Assembly: GCF_947381555.1 (NCBI RefSeq)
Contig: NZ_CANCWQ010000006.1
Coordinates: forward strand, 18,002 to 82,001
Origin: Limosilactobacillus pulli
GTDB taxonomy: Bacteria; Bacillota; Bacilli; Lactobacillales; Lactobacillaceae
Length of the DNA stretch: 64,000 nucleotides
Direction of reading: 5' to 3'
Part shown: positions 15,405 through 23,905 of the stretch, in pieces
Layout: the number at the start of each line of letters is the position of its first letter
Position numbering within the stretch: the first letter of the stretch is position 1
Position numbers and translations under genes: made by a program
The notes under the pieces: generated by a model
What the model was told of the DNA's origin: nothing
The model's input: only the letters and a program-made list of their open reading frames with translations
The model's database searches: none

Positions 15405-17834
15405 CTAGGCTTGTTTTTGCATGGCGTGTTTAGGCTTTTGACCAAGATTGGCGAAAAAGTGTTCGTAAATCAAGTCCGTCCAACGCGTCAGATGTGTCAG
15501 ACTTGAATCGCCCGTCAAAGAGAGCACGAAGGCAAAACCCAGGGCAACTGCCGAGACGTGGTCGATGCCAAACAGACTGCCAAACAGCGATGCGCAGACC
15601 AAAAGCCCCATGATGCAGCCATAAAAGATGACACTGCGGAACTTATTGAGCGGATGACAGATCTGGTAGAGCACCATGAAGCCAACTGCGGCCAGAATCA
15701 TGGTTGAGGCCGTTGAGATGTCTTGGCGGCTGAGGCCAAACAGAGCTCCACAGACTACGATGACGCCAACGGTAAACATATCGGTAATCCCACCAGGCAA
15801 GGCACGCCGCATAACGTTGGGCAGAAATTTGCCATGAATGCGCTGATGATTGGTTTCCAACGCCAGCAGGAATGAAGGCGTCCCAATCGTAAACAGACTG
15901 ATCAGCGTGATGTGGGAAGGATCGAGCGGGTAGTTGAAGGCAAAGATCAGCGTAAAGATGGACAAGAGCAGTGAGAAGATGTTCTTGACCAAAAACAGAC
16001 TGGCTGATCGTTCGATGTTATTGACAACCTGCCGTCCCTGGGCTACGACCTGTGGCATTTTGGCAAAGTCAGAATCAAGCAGCACCATCTGAGCGGCATT
16101 CATGGTGGCCTCATTGCCTGAAGCCATGGCAATACTGGTATCCGCTCGTTTCATGGCTAAAATGTCATTGACGCCATCTCCAGTCATGGCAACGACTTCA
16201 CCTTGTTTTTGCAGCGCGGTGACGAATTTTTGCTTTTGATCTGGCGTGACCCGACCAAAAACGGTGTAGCGCTGCAGAGCACTTTCGTATTCATCATCGG
16301 TTAAAGCAGCTGCACTGACGCAGTTTTGCGCGCCTTCGATCTGTGCCTGTTTGGCTACGCTGGCAACCGTTAATGGATCGTCACCCGAGATAACCTTGAT
16401 CTTGACGCCTTGTTCGGCAAAATAGCGGAAGGTGGCGGGAGCAGTCTTGCGGACGGGATTTCTCAGCAAAACGAATCCTAGCGGGATAACTGGGGCGTTA
16501 AGACTAGCTTTGCTCAACTGACCTTGATACTGCCCAAATACCAGGACCCGATAGCCTTGCTTGGCATATGGCTCAAATTCATTGCTAAACATGGTGACAC
16601 TGTCTCTTAGTACCATTTCTGGGGCACCTAAGACGTAGCTTTCATTGCCAAAGCCCACGCCCGAGTACTTCCAGGCTGAACTGAACGGCACGATCTGATC
16701 AGCTTGGCGACCGCTGCCTTGCGTAAAGTATTCTTTCATGGCTTTCATCGTTGAGTTGTCGCCAGGCATGGCCGCACAAAAATCACTGATCAGGCTGCGC
16801 AGCTGATGGTCGTCGATCTGAGCCTGCTGGGCAGTAAAGAAACGCTGAACCTGCATTTGATTTTCGGTGATCGTCCCGGTTTTATCAACGCACAACACCG
16901 TAACGCGGGCTAGTGTCTCAATGCTTTTCATACTGTGCAGCAAAACCCGCTGCTGTGCCAAGCGCATGGCACTCAAAGCCAGCGCGACGGTTGCCAAAAG
17001 GTAGAGCCCTTCAGGAATCATGCCGATCAAGGCTGCTTCCATGGAAACGATGCTTTGTTTAAGCGGGTTGCCATTATGCACGTATGATTCATAAAATAGC
17101 GCGGCACCAATTGGAATAATAATGATGCCGACGAATTTGATCAGCCGATTGAGCGATTTGATCATGGCCGATTCTTCGGTAGTATCCATTTTCTGTGCTT
17201 TAGCCGTCAGCTTGGCGGCATATGAATCAGCACCGACATGCGTCAAGCGAACCCGTGCCGAACCGGAAACGACAAAGCTGCCTGACATCAGATTGTCGCC
17301 GGGATGTTTGGCGATCTCATCGGCTTCCCCCGTCAGCAGCGACTCATTGACGTTGAGCGAACCGGTTAAAAGCTGCGCATCGGCTGGAATCTGCTGCCCG
17401 GTTTTCAACTCGATGATATCATCCAGCACCAGCTGATCAGTTGGCAGCTGAAACGTTTTGCCATCACGAATTACCGTTGCTTTAGCTGCATTTAGTACCG
17501 TCAGCTTTTCCAGCACCCTTTTAGAGCGTAATTCTTGGATAATGCCAATTACGGTGTTGGCAATAATAACGGGCAAAAAGGTCATATCCTTATATGAACG
17601 AACCAGCACCAGCAAGACTGCCAAAACAACGAAAATTAAATTAAAAAAGGTAAACGTGTTGCTGTAGATGATCTGCCGCGTGGTTTTGAAGGTCGTATTG
17701 ATGGCGGTGTTGGTCAAGCCGGCCTGGGTGCGATGCGCCACCTGATCCTTGCTCAGGCCAGTATCAGGTGCAGCGTTGAAGTGCTCAATCTGCTCATCTT
17801 TAGCGGTTGCTGATTGTTGATGATGTCTGCGCAT
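15405..17834 (-). CDS. Cation-transporting P-type ATPase (CtpE-like)
   Basis: An 809-residue P-type ATPase of the inner membrane. The actuator motif LTGEADE is at about residue 167, a PEGL motif in helix 4 at 274-277, the phosphorylation site DKTGTITENQ at 317-326, and the hinge TGDGVNDILAMK further on; about ten membrane helices are present. The PEGL motif in place of PEGLP/CPx, and the overall length, resemble the CtpE group, some members of which are calcium importers. The ion is not determined by sequence. It is a single gene, convergent with the phosphatase gene. Confidence 0.88.
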   Translation of the reverse strand: MRRHHQQSATAKDEQIEHFNAAPDTGLSKDQVAHRTQAGLTNTAINTTFKTTRQIIYSNTFTFFNLIFVVLAVLLVLVRSYKDMTFLPVIIANTVIGIIQELRSKRVLEKLTVLNAAKATVIRDGKTFQLPTDQLVLDDIIELKTGQQIPADAQLLTGSLNVNESLLTGEADEIAKHPGDNLMSGSFVVSGSARVRLTHVGADSYAAKLTAKAQKMDTTEESAMIKSLNRLIKFVGIIIIPIGAALFYESYVHNGNPLKQSIVSMEAALIGMIPEGLYLLATVALALSAMRLAQQRVLLHSMKSIETLARVTVLCVDKTGTITENQMQVQRFFTAQQAQIDDHQLRSLISDFCAAMPGDNSTMKAMKEYFTQGSGRQADQIVPFSSAWKYSGVGFGNESYVLGAPEMVLRDSVTMFSNEFEPYAKQGYRVLVFGQYQGQLSKASLNAPVIPLGFVLLRNPVRKTAPATFRYFAEQGVKIKVISGDDPLTVASVAKQAQIEGAQNCVSAAALTDDEYESALQRYTVFGRVTPDQKQKFVTALQKQGEVVAMTGDGVNDILAMKRADTSIAMASGNEATMNAAQMVLLDSDFAKMPQVVAQGRQVVNNIERSASLFLVKNIFSLLLSIFTLIFAFNYPLDPSHITLISLFTIGTPSFLLALETNHQRIHGKFLPNVMRRALPGGITDMFTVGVIVVCGALFGLSRQDISTASTMILAAVGFMVLYQICHPLNKFRSVIFYGCIMGLLVCASLFGSLFGIDHVSAVALGFAFVLSLTGDSSLTHLTRWTDLIYEHFFANLGQKPKHAMQKQA

Positions 17835-18211
17835 CCAATCATCCCTTTCTGCTTTATTTTTAATTTTATTTTAGCATTCTTTGTGATTTGGAACGGTTAC
17901 CTTTAAGATAAATTAGGAACGATTTTGCGCGGGATTCAATTATTCGCCATATTATGTAATTTGGGATGTGCAATCTCAATGCTTGAAAGTCTTACAGATT
18001 ATCGAAGACGTTGAGCGAATCTGTGGGCTTGGCGAAACCCATGATTTTGAACATGTGATCGTAGATGGTAAAATAATTGATAGCGTATCGGCAGTCTCAC
18101 TTCATGCTAATCGTTTGCAAAAGATGAGCAACTTGCCGACAGCCAGACATCGGATAAGACGCAGGACGCGATTTCTGGCGTTTCATTAGAACAATAGCAG
18201 GGGGAATTGAT
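17835..18211. other. Intergenic region, no convincing gene
   Basis: Contains a 73-codon frame (17968-18189, GTG start) ending in a basic stretch (RHRIRRRTRFLAFH). It has no Shine-Dalgarno and no recognisable motif, so I do not call it a gene. The RNase H ribosome-binding site (AGGGGGAATTGAT) ends the region. Nothing else stands out. Confidence 0.4.
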
Positions 18212-18937
18212 TTGGCTTCAAAAAAGTTTTATGCCGTGCGCCGTGGTAAAAAGCCCGGCATCTACACCAGCTGGCCTGAATGTCAAAAACAGGTTGCTGG
18301 CTTTGCCAACGCGCGCTTCAAGGGCTTTATGACCAGAGAAGAGGCTTTGACATGGCTGCAGCAGCCGGAAAAAAGCAAGTCACGGGCCGTTAAGCATGCC
18401 ACGCAGACCAGCCTGGATCTATTCGGTGAGGAACAAAGCCCCCGTTTTATTCCGACAATTGTTTTTTATACGGATGGCGGTTCACGCAATCATGGCAATC
18501 GACGGGGCGATCACGTTCACCAGGACGATCGGGCGGCTTGGGCCTATCTGATTCGGTTTGAGGATGGCTTAAAAATCACTGACACAGCTGGTGAGCTTGG
18601 TGCGACCAACAATCGGATGGAGGTTATGGGGCTTTTAAAGTGTCTGCAGCGCCTGCTTGAATTAAATCTGCAAAACGAACCGATTGAAGGCATTCTTGAC
18701 TCGCAATACGTTTTAAATGCGATCAACAAAGGATGGCTGTATGGCTGGGTACGGCGCGGCTGGAAGACTGCTGGCGGCAAGCCGGTTGCCAATCAAGAGC
18801 TTTGGGCCGAGGTGAGCGTGCTGCTGCCTAAATTCAAACAGCTGCGCTTTAAGTGGACCAAGGGACATGCCGACAGTCATGGTAACGTTACGGTCGACCA
18901 GCTACTGAATAAAACGATGAATGATTTCAAAGCCTAG
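18212..18937 (+). CDS. rnhA: Ribonuclease H1 with viroplasmin-type N-terminal domain
   Basis: It degrades the RNA strand of RNA-DNA hybrids. The 241-residue protein begins with a hybrid-binding viroplasmin-like domain (KKFYAVRRGKKPGIYTSWPECQ, residues 4-50). The catalytic RNase H fold runs from about residue 85: YTDGGSRNHGN carries the first Asp, TNNRMEVMGLLKCL the Glu, ILDSQYVLNAI the second Asp, and WTKGHADSHGN the His/Asp region. The start is TTG, supported by AGGGGGAATTGAT. An acidic-polar insert follows the first strand. A terminator follows. Confidence 0.92.
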   Translation: MASKKFYAVRRGKKPGIYTSWPECQKQVAGFANARFKGFMTREEALTWLQQPEKSKSRAVKHATQTSLDLFGEEQSPRFIPTIVFYTDGGSRNHGNRRGDHVHQDDRAAWAYLIRFEDGLKITDTAGELGATNNRMEVMGLLKCLQRLLELNLQNEPIEGILDSQYVLNAINKGWLYGWVRRGWKTAGGKPVANQELWAEVSVLLPKFKQLRFKWTKGHADSHGNVTVDQLLNKTMNDFKA

Positions 18938-18954
18938 GTATCAATAAAATAGAA

Positions 18955-18996
18955 AACTCGCTTGATTTCGCTGACTGCGAATCAAACGAGCTTTTT
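18955..18996 (+). terminator. Terminator of rnhA
   Basis: CTCG and TTGATT on the 5' arm pair with AATCAA and CGAG, followed by CTTTTTT. Confidence 0.75.
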
Positions 18997-19150
18997 AATT
19001 CGTCATAAATAAAAAAGCTATCAGATGACGATCCCCCGCAGTTTAAAGAAACGGAATCGCACCAAATAGCTGGTAGTCAAGAAAGAAGTGAATGTCGGCA
19101 CTCCTTACGATTAATCATATTACTATACTGGATCGAAAAAGAAAACCCCA
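18997..19150. other. Intergenic region with possible minus-strand small transcript
   Basis: No gene is certain. On the minus strand AGCTAT can pair with a distant ATAGCT that is directly followed by six T residues (about 19013-19075), and a 26-codon GTG-started frame (MPTFTSFL...RGIVI) lies over it without a properly spaced ribosome-binding site. A small RNA or peptide gene is possible but weakly supported. Confidence 0.2.
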
Positions 19151-19170
19151 AATTGAAATTTTATAAGAAA

Positions 19171-19193
19171 AAACGTGAATATTTTTCACGTTT
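19171..19193. promoter_or_regulatory. Perfect inverted repeat, probable MarR operator
   Basis: AAACGTGAA-tattt-TTCACGTTT: nine-base perfect arms around a 5-base centre, ending 10 bases upstream of the -35 of the MarR-family gene. Its position suggests autoregulation. Confidence 0.6.
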
Positions 19194-19203
19194 CAGTTTA
19201 AAG

Positions 19204-19232
19204 TTGCAATTACAACCGACAGTCGATATAAT
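19204..19232 (+). promoter_or_regulatory. Promoter of the MarR-family gene
   Basis: TTGCAA (19204-19209), 17 bp, TATAAT (19227-19232). It lies 26 bases before the GTG start, which rules out any start further upstream. Confidence 0.75.
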
Positions 19233-19257
19233 ATTGATCATGAAAGGAGGCGGGACG

Positions 19258-19710
19258 GTGATTGATGTATTACGCGAGATGGGAATGGCATCGCGAGCCT
19301 TGGATGCCATGGCCAACGCGGAATTTAAAAAAATAGAGCTGGCACGGGGACAGTTCGTATATTTGGTTCGAATCTATGAGCATCCTGGCATTATTGCGCG
19401 GGATTTGGCCAAATTAATTTTGATGGATAAGACGACGATTGCCAGAGCGGTTGCCAAATTGGAAAAAAACGGCTTAATCGTGCGGCGTTCTGATCCGGCC
19501 AATCATCGGATCAAGCGAATGTATGTAACGAAAAAAGGAGCGGAACTATATCCGTTTATTATTCGTGAAAATGAACATTCAAATGAGGTCGCTTTACAAG
19601 GCTTTTCGCCCCAGGAAGCTAAGCAGGCTCATGACTATCTGCAGCGGATGCGCCAAAATCTGGAAAAAGACTGGGATTTTGTTAAAGCAGGTGGTCAAAG
19701 AAATTATTGA
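19258..19710 (+). CDS. MarR family transcriptional regulator
   Basis: A 150-residue winged-helix regulator. The DNA-binding core is visible: GIIARDLAKLILMDKTTIARAVAKLEKNGLIVRR is helix-turn-helix plus wing, followed by DPANHRIKRMYVTKKG. The GTG start is set by AAAGGAGG 7-8 bases before it and by the promoter just upstream. A perfect inverted repeat at 19171 is its likely operator. It is followed after 49 bases by the B3/B4-domain gene and then mvaS on the same strand. The effector is unknown. Confidence 0.9.
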   Translation: MIDVLREMGMASRALDAMANAEFKKIELARGQFVYLVRIYEHPGIIARDLAKLILMDKTTIARAVAKLEKNGLIVRRSDPANHRIKRMYVTKKGAELYPFIIRENEHSNEVALQGFSPQEAKQAHDYLQRMRQNLEKDWDFVKAGGQRNY

Positions 19711-19759
19711 TGATATTAGATATAATAAAGACATATTAAATGGATAAAGGAGTTTTATT

Positions 19760-20476
19760 ATGAAGCGAGTCGTAGTCGATGAAAGTTTTTGGGATGTTTT
19801 TCCAGAGGCAGAGATTGCAATTATGTACGTTGATGGAATTGACAATCATGATACGGATGAGAACAAGGCAGAACGGGCTGAATTATTAAAACGGGCAACT
19901 GCTGAATCAGCTAAGTTCACCAAAGAAGAAACCTTCCGTGACAATCCAGTCGTTGCTCAGTGGCGCGAAGCTTATGCCAAGTTTCCTAAGCGTAAAGGTG
20001 CTCGGGCTTCAGTTGAGGCGCTGCTGAAGCGGGCCAGCCAGGGACATGTCTTTGAACCAATTGAGCCGCTGGTTGACGTCTACAACAGCATCTCGCTGCG
20101 TTATGGCGTTCCCGTTGGCATTGAAGACCGTGATAAGATTGCCGGCGATATGCATCTAGGCAAGGCCAAGGGTGGCGAAAGCTTCCAGCCGGTCGGTGCT
20201 GACAAGGATGATCCAGCCCGGGAAGGCGAGATCCTCTATTATGACGATGCCGGTGCCGTCTGCCGCAGTCTGAACTGGCGTGATGCCCAACGCACGATGC
20301 TGACCAGCGATTCTAAAAACGTGGTCATCGTTATGGAAGCCATTAATGAAGAGCAGATTCAGCGGACACATGAGGCCATGGACGAGCTCAAGCAATTGAT
20401 TGAACACTACTTTGGTCAGACCCCAAGCGAACCGCACTACCTAACTAAAGAGAATCCAATTGCCGATGTCGACTAG
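19760..20476 (+). CDS. B3/B4 tRNA-binding domain protein
   Basis: A 238-residue stand-alone B3/B4 domain, the fold found in the beta subunit of phenylalanyl-tRNA synthetase (editing region). Typical family segments are AYAKFPKRKGARASVEALLKR, PLVDVYNSISLRYGVPVG and ILYYDDAGAVCRSLNWRD. Free-standing members are widespread in Firmicutes; some may hydrolyse mischarged or D-aminoacyl-tRNA, but this is not established. AAAGGAG precedes the ATG. It ends 10 bases before mvaS, so the two are likely co-transcribed. Confidence 0.85.
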   Translation: MKRVVVDESFWDVFPEAEIAIMYVDGIDNHDTDENKAERAELLKRATAESAKFTKEETFRDNPVVAQWREAYAKFPKRKGARASVEALLKRASQGHVFEPIEPLVDVYNSISLRYGVPVGIEDRDKIAGDMHLGKAKGGESFQPVGADKDDPAREGEILYYDDAGAVCRSLNWRDAQRTMLTSDSKNVVIVMEAINEEQIQRTHEAMDELKQLIEHYFGQTPSEPHYLTKENPIADVD

Positions 20477-20486
20477 GTGAGCACGG

Positions 20487-21656
20487 ATGAAGATTGGAAT
20501 TGATAAAATGGCGTTTGCGACAACGTCAGAATATATTGATCTGGCGGAATTGGCGAAGGTACGCGGTGTTGATCCCAACAAATATCTGATTGGGATTGGC
20601 CAAAGCGAGCAGGCGGTTTTGCCCCCCACCCAGGATATCGTGACGCTGGGAGCTGCCGCGGCTGATAAGCTGTTGGATGAAGATGATCGTGAACGAATCA
20701 CCACGGTTATCGTTGCTACAGAATCGGGAATCGACAACTCCAAGGCCAGTGCGATCTATGTCAAGCGACTGTTGAATCTGGATGACTATGTCCGGACTGT
20801 GGAAGTCAAGGAGGCTTGTTATTCTGCAACGGCAGCGATTCAGTTTGCCAGAGGTCAGGTGGCATTGGAACCAGAAAAAGCGGTTTTGGTAATTGCAGCT
20901 GATGTAGCGCGTTATGGCTTAAAGACTGCTGGCGAGGTAACGCAGGGCGCTGGAGCGGTTGCCATGCTGATTACGGCTGCTCCACGGATCTTGGCGATTG
21001 AACGAACCAGCGTTGCCTATTCGCAAGACGTGATGGATTTTTGGCGGCCGCTTTATGCTACCGAGGCGATGGTCGATGGCAAGTATTCGACCAACGTCTA
21101 TATTAATTTTTTCAAGCACACGCTGAATCGCTACGAGAAGTTAACGGATCGCAAGCTGGATGATTTCGCGGCAATTGCTTTTCATCTGCCATTTACCAAA
21201 ATGGGTAAGAAAGCCTTGGAGGCCGTTTTGGGCGAACGTGATGACCAAACGGCCTGGCGTCTGCGCAAGGCACTATTGGCTAGCCAAAACTACAGCCGCC
21301 GGGTCGGCAATCTCTATACCGGGTCGCTTTATCTAGGTCTGATGTCGCTTTTGCAAAATGATTCTGAGCTAAAGCCTGGTCAGCGTATTGGCCTGTTCAG
21401 CTATGGATCGGGCGCGGAAGGCGAGTTTTACAGTGGAATTCTGCAGCCGGGATATCAAGAACGACTAAGCAACGTTGCAGGCGACCTCAGTGAACGCCAG
21501 CTGATTTCGATCGCAGCCTATGAGCAGCAGTTTAATGACCAGCTGGGAATGAATAAGGAAGACGTTGAGTACGACATCAGTGCGGATCCGGCTCGTTTCG
21601 TCTTAGCCGGTCAAAAGAATCATCAGCGCCAATACGTTGATAAGCAGCAGCTGTAA
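20487..21656 (+). CDS. mvaS: Hydroxymethylglutaryl-CoA synthase
   Basis: It condenses acetyl-CoA with acetoacetyl-CoA to HMG-CoA, the second step of the mevalonate pathway that lactic acid bacteria use for isoprenoids. The 389-residue protein has the nucleophile Cys111 in KEACYSATAA, preceded by the conserved general base Glu in the ATESGIDNSK block. AFHLPFTKMGKKA supplies the catalytic His and the CoA-binding Lys. SYGSGAEGEFY closes the C-terminal half. It is downstream of the B3/B4 gene. The partner thiolase is at 6106. The gene is intact; the IS lies beyond its stop. Confidence 0.95.
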   Translation: MKIGIDKMAFATTSEYIDLAELAKVRGVDPNKYLIGIGQSEQAVLPPTQDIVTLGAAAADKLLDEDDRERITTVIVATESGIDNSKASAIYVKRLLNLDDYVRTVEVKEACYSATAAIQFARGQVALEPEKAVLVIAADVARYGLKTAGEVTQGAGAVAMLITAAPRILAIERTSVAYSQDVMDFWRPLYATEAMVDGKYSTNVYINFFKHTLNRYEKLTDRKLDDFAAIAFHLPFTKMGKKALEAVLGERDDQTAWRLRKALLASQNYSRRVGNLYTGSLYLGLMSLLQNDSELKPGQRIGLFSYGSGAEGEFYSGILQPGYQERLSNVAGDLSERQLISIAAYEQQFNDQLGMNKEDVEYDISADPARFVLAGQKNHQRQYVDKQQL

Positions 21657-21676
21657 AATTTTCAAGCTGACTGAGA

Positions 21677-21705
21677 TTGCAATTCGTCATTGCCTTTTTT
21701 ATAAT
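21677..21705 (+). promoter_or_regulatory. Promoter cut off from its gene by the IS
   Basis: TTGCAA (21677-21682), 17 bp, TATAAT (21700-21705), pointing right. The -10 ends four bases before the IS at 21710, so the start site now lies at or in the IS edge. Without the IS it would sit about 40 bases before the PNPOx-like gene. Confidence 0.65.
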
Positions 21706-21709
21706 TTAT
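21702..21709. repeat. Target-site duplication, left copy
   Basis: TAATTTAT directly flanks the left inverted repeat and is repeated exactly at 23250-23257. Confidence 0.85.
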
Positions 21710-21733
21710 CTGAAACTTGAAAGCACCTCAAAG

Positions 21734-21765
21734 AACCAGAGCCCCCGCCAGCTCTGGTTTTATTG
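21734..21765. terminator. Hairpin terminator inside the left IS end
   Basis: AACCAGAGC / GCTCTGGTT with T-rich flank on the plus strand. It can end the transposase transcript and also stop transcription coming from the promoter at 21677. Confidence 0.65.
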
Positions 21766-21779
21766 GTCCTAAATTAGTT

Positions 21780-23117
21780 TCAGACGGCCACTCCAAGTAC
21801 CCGTTGGATGTTTTGGGGTAAATAGCCAATGAATTGGTCGATGGTGTGGTTGAGAAAATCGGTTACTTGGGTTTGAAGAGACTTTAACAGGTAGACCAAT
21901 GCCTCGATAAATTTAATTTCGGGTAGGGCCGCATTCATTAGGTAAAAGAGGTCTCCCAAGGTGCGGTCGTCTTTGGCCTGACGTTCTTGCCAAGCTAGAA
22001 ACAGGTAGGTTAAGGCAGTGATGGTAATCTGGGCGACTTGCCCGTCATAGCTTTGGATTTGGGATGTATTTAAGCGCAGGTACTGTTTAGCGGTCTTAAA
22101 GTAAGTCTCGATGGACCACCGGCGGCTATACAGTTGAATAATTTCCTGGGGAGTTAGTTGGGTACTTGTAGAAGCGAGGACCAGGTACTGGTTCTTAAAG
22201 CCTTTTTTGGCCACGAAGACCAGTTTTACCGGAAAACGATGTCCTTGGTAGTCGGCTTCCACAATACAGCTGTATTGATAGGCCTTCATTTGAGGACGCC
22301 GGGAATTAAGGAGACGCGGATAAAGGGCCTTAACGCTATAGGCCCGACCGCGATAGCGGTAGTAAACCTTAGAGCTCCGCTTAAGCATGGCGACACTATC
22401 TAATCCTAGCTGTTTAAGGCGCCAAAACATTTGCGGCGAACTGTACCAGCTATCAAAGAGCACGTATTTCGCCACCACCCCCAGGTTGCGAGCCTGGCGA
22501 ATTAATTCGATGACCACTTCATTCATCTTCCGTTGGGCTTGCGCCCGCCGTTGACCGGCAATTGTTCGTTGGTCAACTACCTGAGCTGAAGCTCCAACCA
22601 GATTCTGCTTCTTTCGCGTTGACATTAAGGCGAAATTAACGGGCAAAAAGGTATTACCATCACTCCAGCCAATTGTTAGGTTCCGATAGCCGGTCAAATA
22701 CTGGTGGTGGTCATGATCAAACGTCCGCGCTAGTAATTCCGTTTTGACTGAATATGGACGGGAAATTAAGGTATCGACGATTAGCGCTAATCGCCGCCGT
22801 TGGTCGACCACCGGTCGCAAGGTACCGATCAGCTTCACCGCCACTAAGCACAATAATTTTTGCCAGTTGATTCGCCCATCATTGAGGACATTGCGGGCCG
22901 TCCGGGGACTAAAGTTAGGACTGGATTGCGCCCGGTAAAGCGAGCGCCGACTAAAACGGGCCTCGAATAGCCAAGCGACAATCATGGTCAAAGAAATTGC
23001 GGAGTGCCGTTTAAAATTAACCTGCTTACTAAGCTGACCTAGACCAATCAGGTGGAGAAAGGAGGAAATTAGGCGCTTAGTGTCGTTTTTTGCTTGAATT
23101 TGGGTTATACTTTTCAT
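21780..23117 (-). CDS. IS4-family transposase (DDE)
   Basis: A 445-residue DDE transposase. The IS4 signature Y-x2-R-x3-E-x6-K is exact in YSRRWSIETYFKTAK, giving the catalytic Glu. Candidate catalytic Asp residues are in ALIVDTLISRP and YVLFDSWYSSP. The N-terminus (MKSITQIQAKNDTKRLISS) is helical and likely binds the inverted repeats. No frameshift or internal stop is present, so it is presumably active. It is antisense to the flanking chromosomal genes. Confidence 0.93.
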   Translation of the reverse strand: MKSITQIQAKNDTKRLISSFLHLIGLGQLSKQVNFKRHSAISLTMIVAWLFEARFSRRSLYRAQSSPNFSPRTARNVLNDGRINWQKLLCLVAVKLIGTLRPVVDQRRRLALIVDTLISRPYSVKTELLARTFDHDHHQYLTGYRNLTIGWSDGNTFLPVNFALMSTRKKQNLVGASAQVVDQRTIAGQRRAQAQRKMNEVVIELIRQARNLGVVAKYVLFDSWYSSPQMFWRLKQLGLDSVAMLKRSSKVYYRYRGRAYSVKALYPRLLNSRRPQMKAYQYSCIVEADYQGHRFPVKLVFVAKKGFKNQYLVLASTSTQLTPQEIIQLYSRRWSIETYFKTAKQYLRLNTSQIQSYDGQVAQITITALTYLFLAWQERQAKDDRTLGDLFYLMNAALPEIKFIEALVYLLKSLQTQVTDFLNHTIDQFIGYLPQNIQRVLGVAV

Positions 23118-23249
23118 CGCGCAAGACTCTTTTCTACTTAGTTTGGTATGACTTAAGTATAACGTGAGAGTTCTTGCGTTTTCTATTTTTTACGCGAGAA
23201 AGCCTAGAGTCACGGTGATTAGCCGTGATTCTAGGCTTTCAAGTTTCAG

Positions 23250-23257
23250 TAATTTAT
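23250..23257. repeat. Target-site duplication, right copy
   Basis: TAATTTAT, identical to 21702-21709. Confidence 0.85.
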
Positions 23258-23288
23258 TAAAAAACGATTATAAAAGAGGCGCTTTTTG

Positions 23289-23864
23289 ATGAGAAATGAT
23301 ATCTATTTTGATCCGATGACGGTTGAATGGGTGATGGCGCATTGCGATATTGCGCGGCTCGGCGTACAGGATGACGAATCGGTGTATGTCGTTCCGGTCC
23401 ACTTTGGCTATGAATTGGATGAGCAGCAACATTTTCATCTTTACTTTCATGGGAATGCGGCCGGTCAGCGCGCTCGTTTGATGCAGGCTAATCCGCATAT
23501 TGGTGTTGAGATGGAAAGCGACTATCAACTGCTTCCGGCAGTGCGGGACTGCCTTTTCAGTGCCAGTTTCCATAGCGTAATTGGCAAGGGAACGGTTAAA
23601 GAATTGACGGCAGCTGAAGACAAAGTACACGCACTGACTGTAATGATGCACCATTACGTGGCACGAATGCCGCATCCGCTAACGGAGGACATGGTAAAGC
23701 AGGTTCATGTCTGGCGCGTTGATCTGGATGAGGTTGCCTGCAAGGTGAAAAATCCTAATGAAAACGACCAACAGATCTTAAAGGAGTTTGGGCATCAAGT
23801 AGACGTTCCCGATGCGGTCAGTTCCAGCAGTCAAAAAGCTGATGCAAAAGAGCCGATAGATTAG
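23289..23864 (+). CDS. Pyridoxamine 5'-phosphate oxidase-like flavin protein
   Basis: A 191-residue protein of the PNPOx-like split-barrel fold. It starts MRNDIYFDPMTVEWVMAHCDIARLGVQDDESVYVVPVHFGYE, a common N-terminus for this group. HFHLYFHGNAAGQRARLM and the SVIGKGTVKEL strand follow. Family members bind flavin or heme; the reaction here is unknown. The C-terminal 20 residues are Ser/Asp/Lys-rich. ATG at 23289 is preceded by AAGAGG. The IS ends only about 40 bases upstream, so the original promoter (21677) is displaced by 1.5 kb and expression may be lost or IS-driven. Confidence 0.82.
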   Translation: MRNDIYFDPMTVEWVMAHCDIARLGVQDDESVYVVPVHFGYELDEQQHFHLYFHGNAAGQRARLMQANPHIGVEMESDYQLLPAVRDCLFSASFHSVIGKGTVKELTAAEDKVHALTVMMHHYVARMPHPLTEDMVKQVHVWRVDLDEVACKVKNPNENDQQILKEFGHQVDVPDAVSSSSQKADAKEPID

Positions 23865-23870
23865 CAAAAC

Positions 23871-23905
23871 AAAAAAAGAGGTGGGAATTGCCCCATCTCT
23901 TTTTT
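23871..23905. terminator. Bidirectional terminator between PNPOx-like gene and lexA
   Basis: AAAAAAGAGGTGGG pairs with CCCCATCTCTTTTTT (one G-T pair). It overlaps the last bases of lexA and serves the two convergent genes. Confidence 0.8.

Larger units (their letters stand above)
21710..23249 (-). mobile_element. Complete IS4-family insertion sequence
   Basis: An element of 1540 bp bounded by 15-bp perfect terminal inverted repeats, CTGAAACTTGAAAGC at 21710-21724 and its complement at 23235-23249, and flanked by an 8-bp direct repeat. It carries one transposase gene on the minus strand. Hairpins lie just inside both ends (21734-21765 and about 23203-23235), which probably block transcription entering or leaving. 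The intact ends, full-length gene and exact target duplication suggest a recent insertion. Confidence 0.93.

Noticed and set aside
17968..18189. A 73-codon GTG-started frame upstream of rnhA
   Set aside because: No Shine-Dalgarno, no recognisable motif, and a composition that does not match coding sequence nearby.
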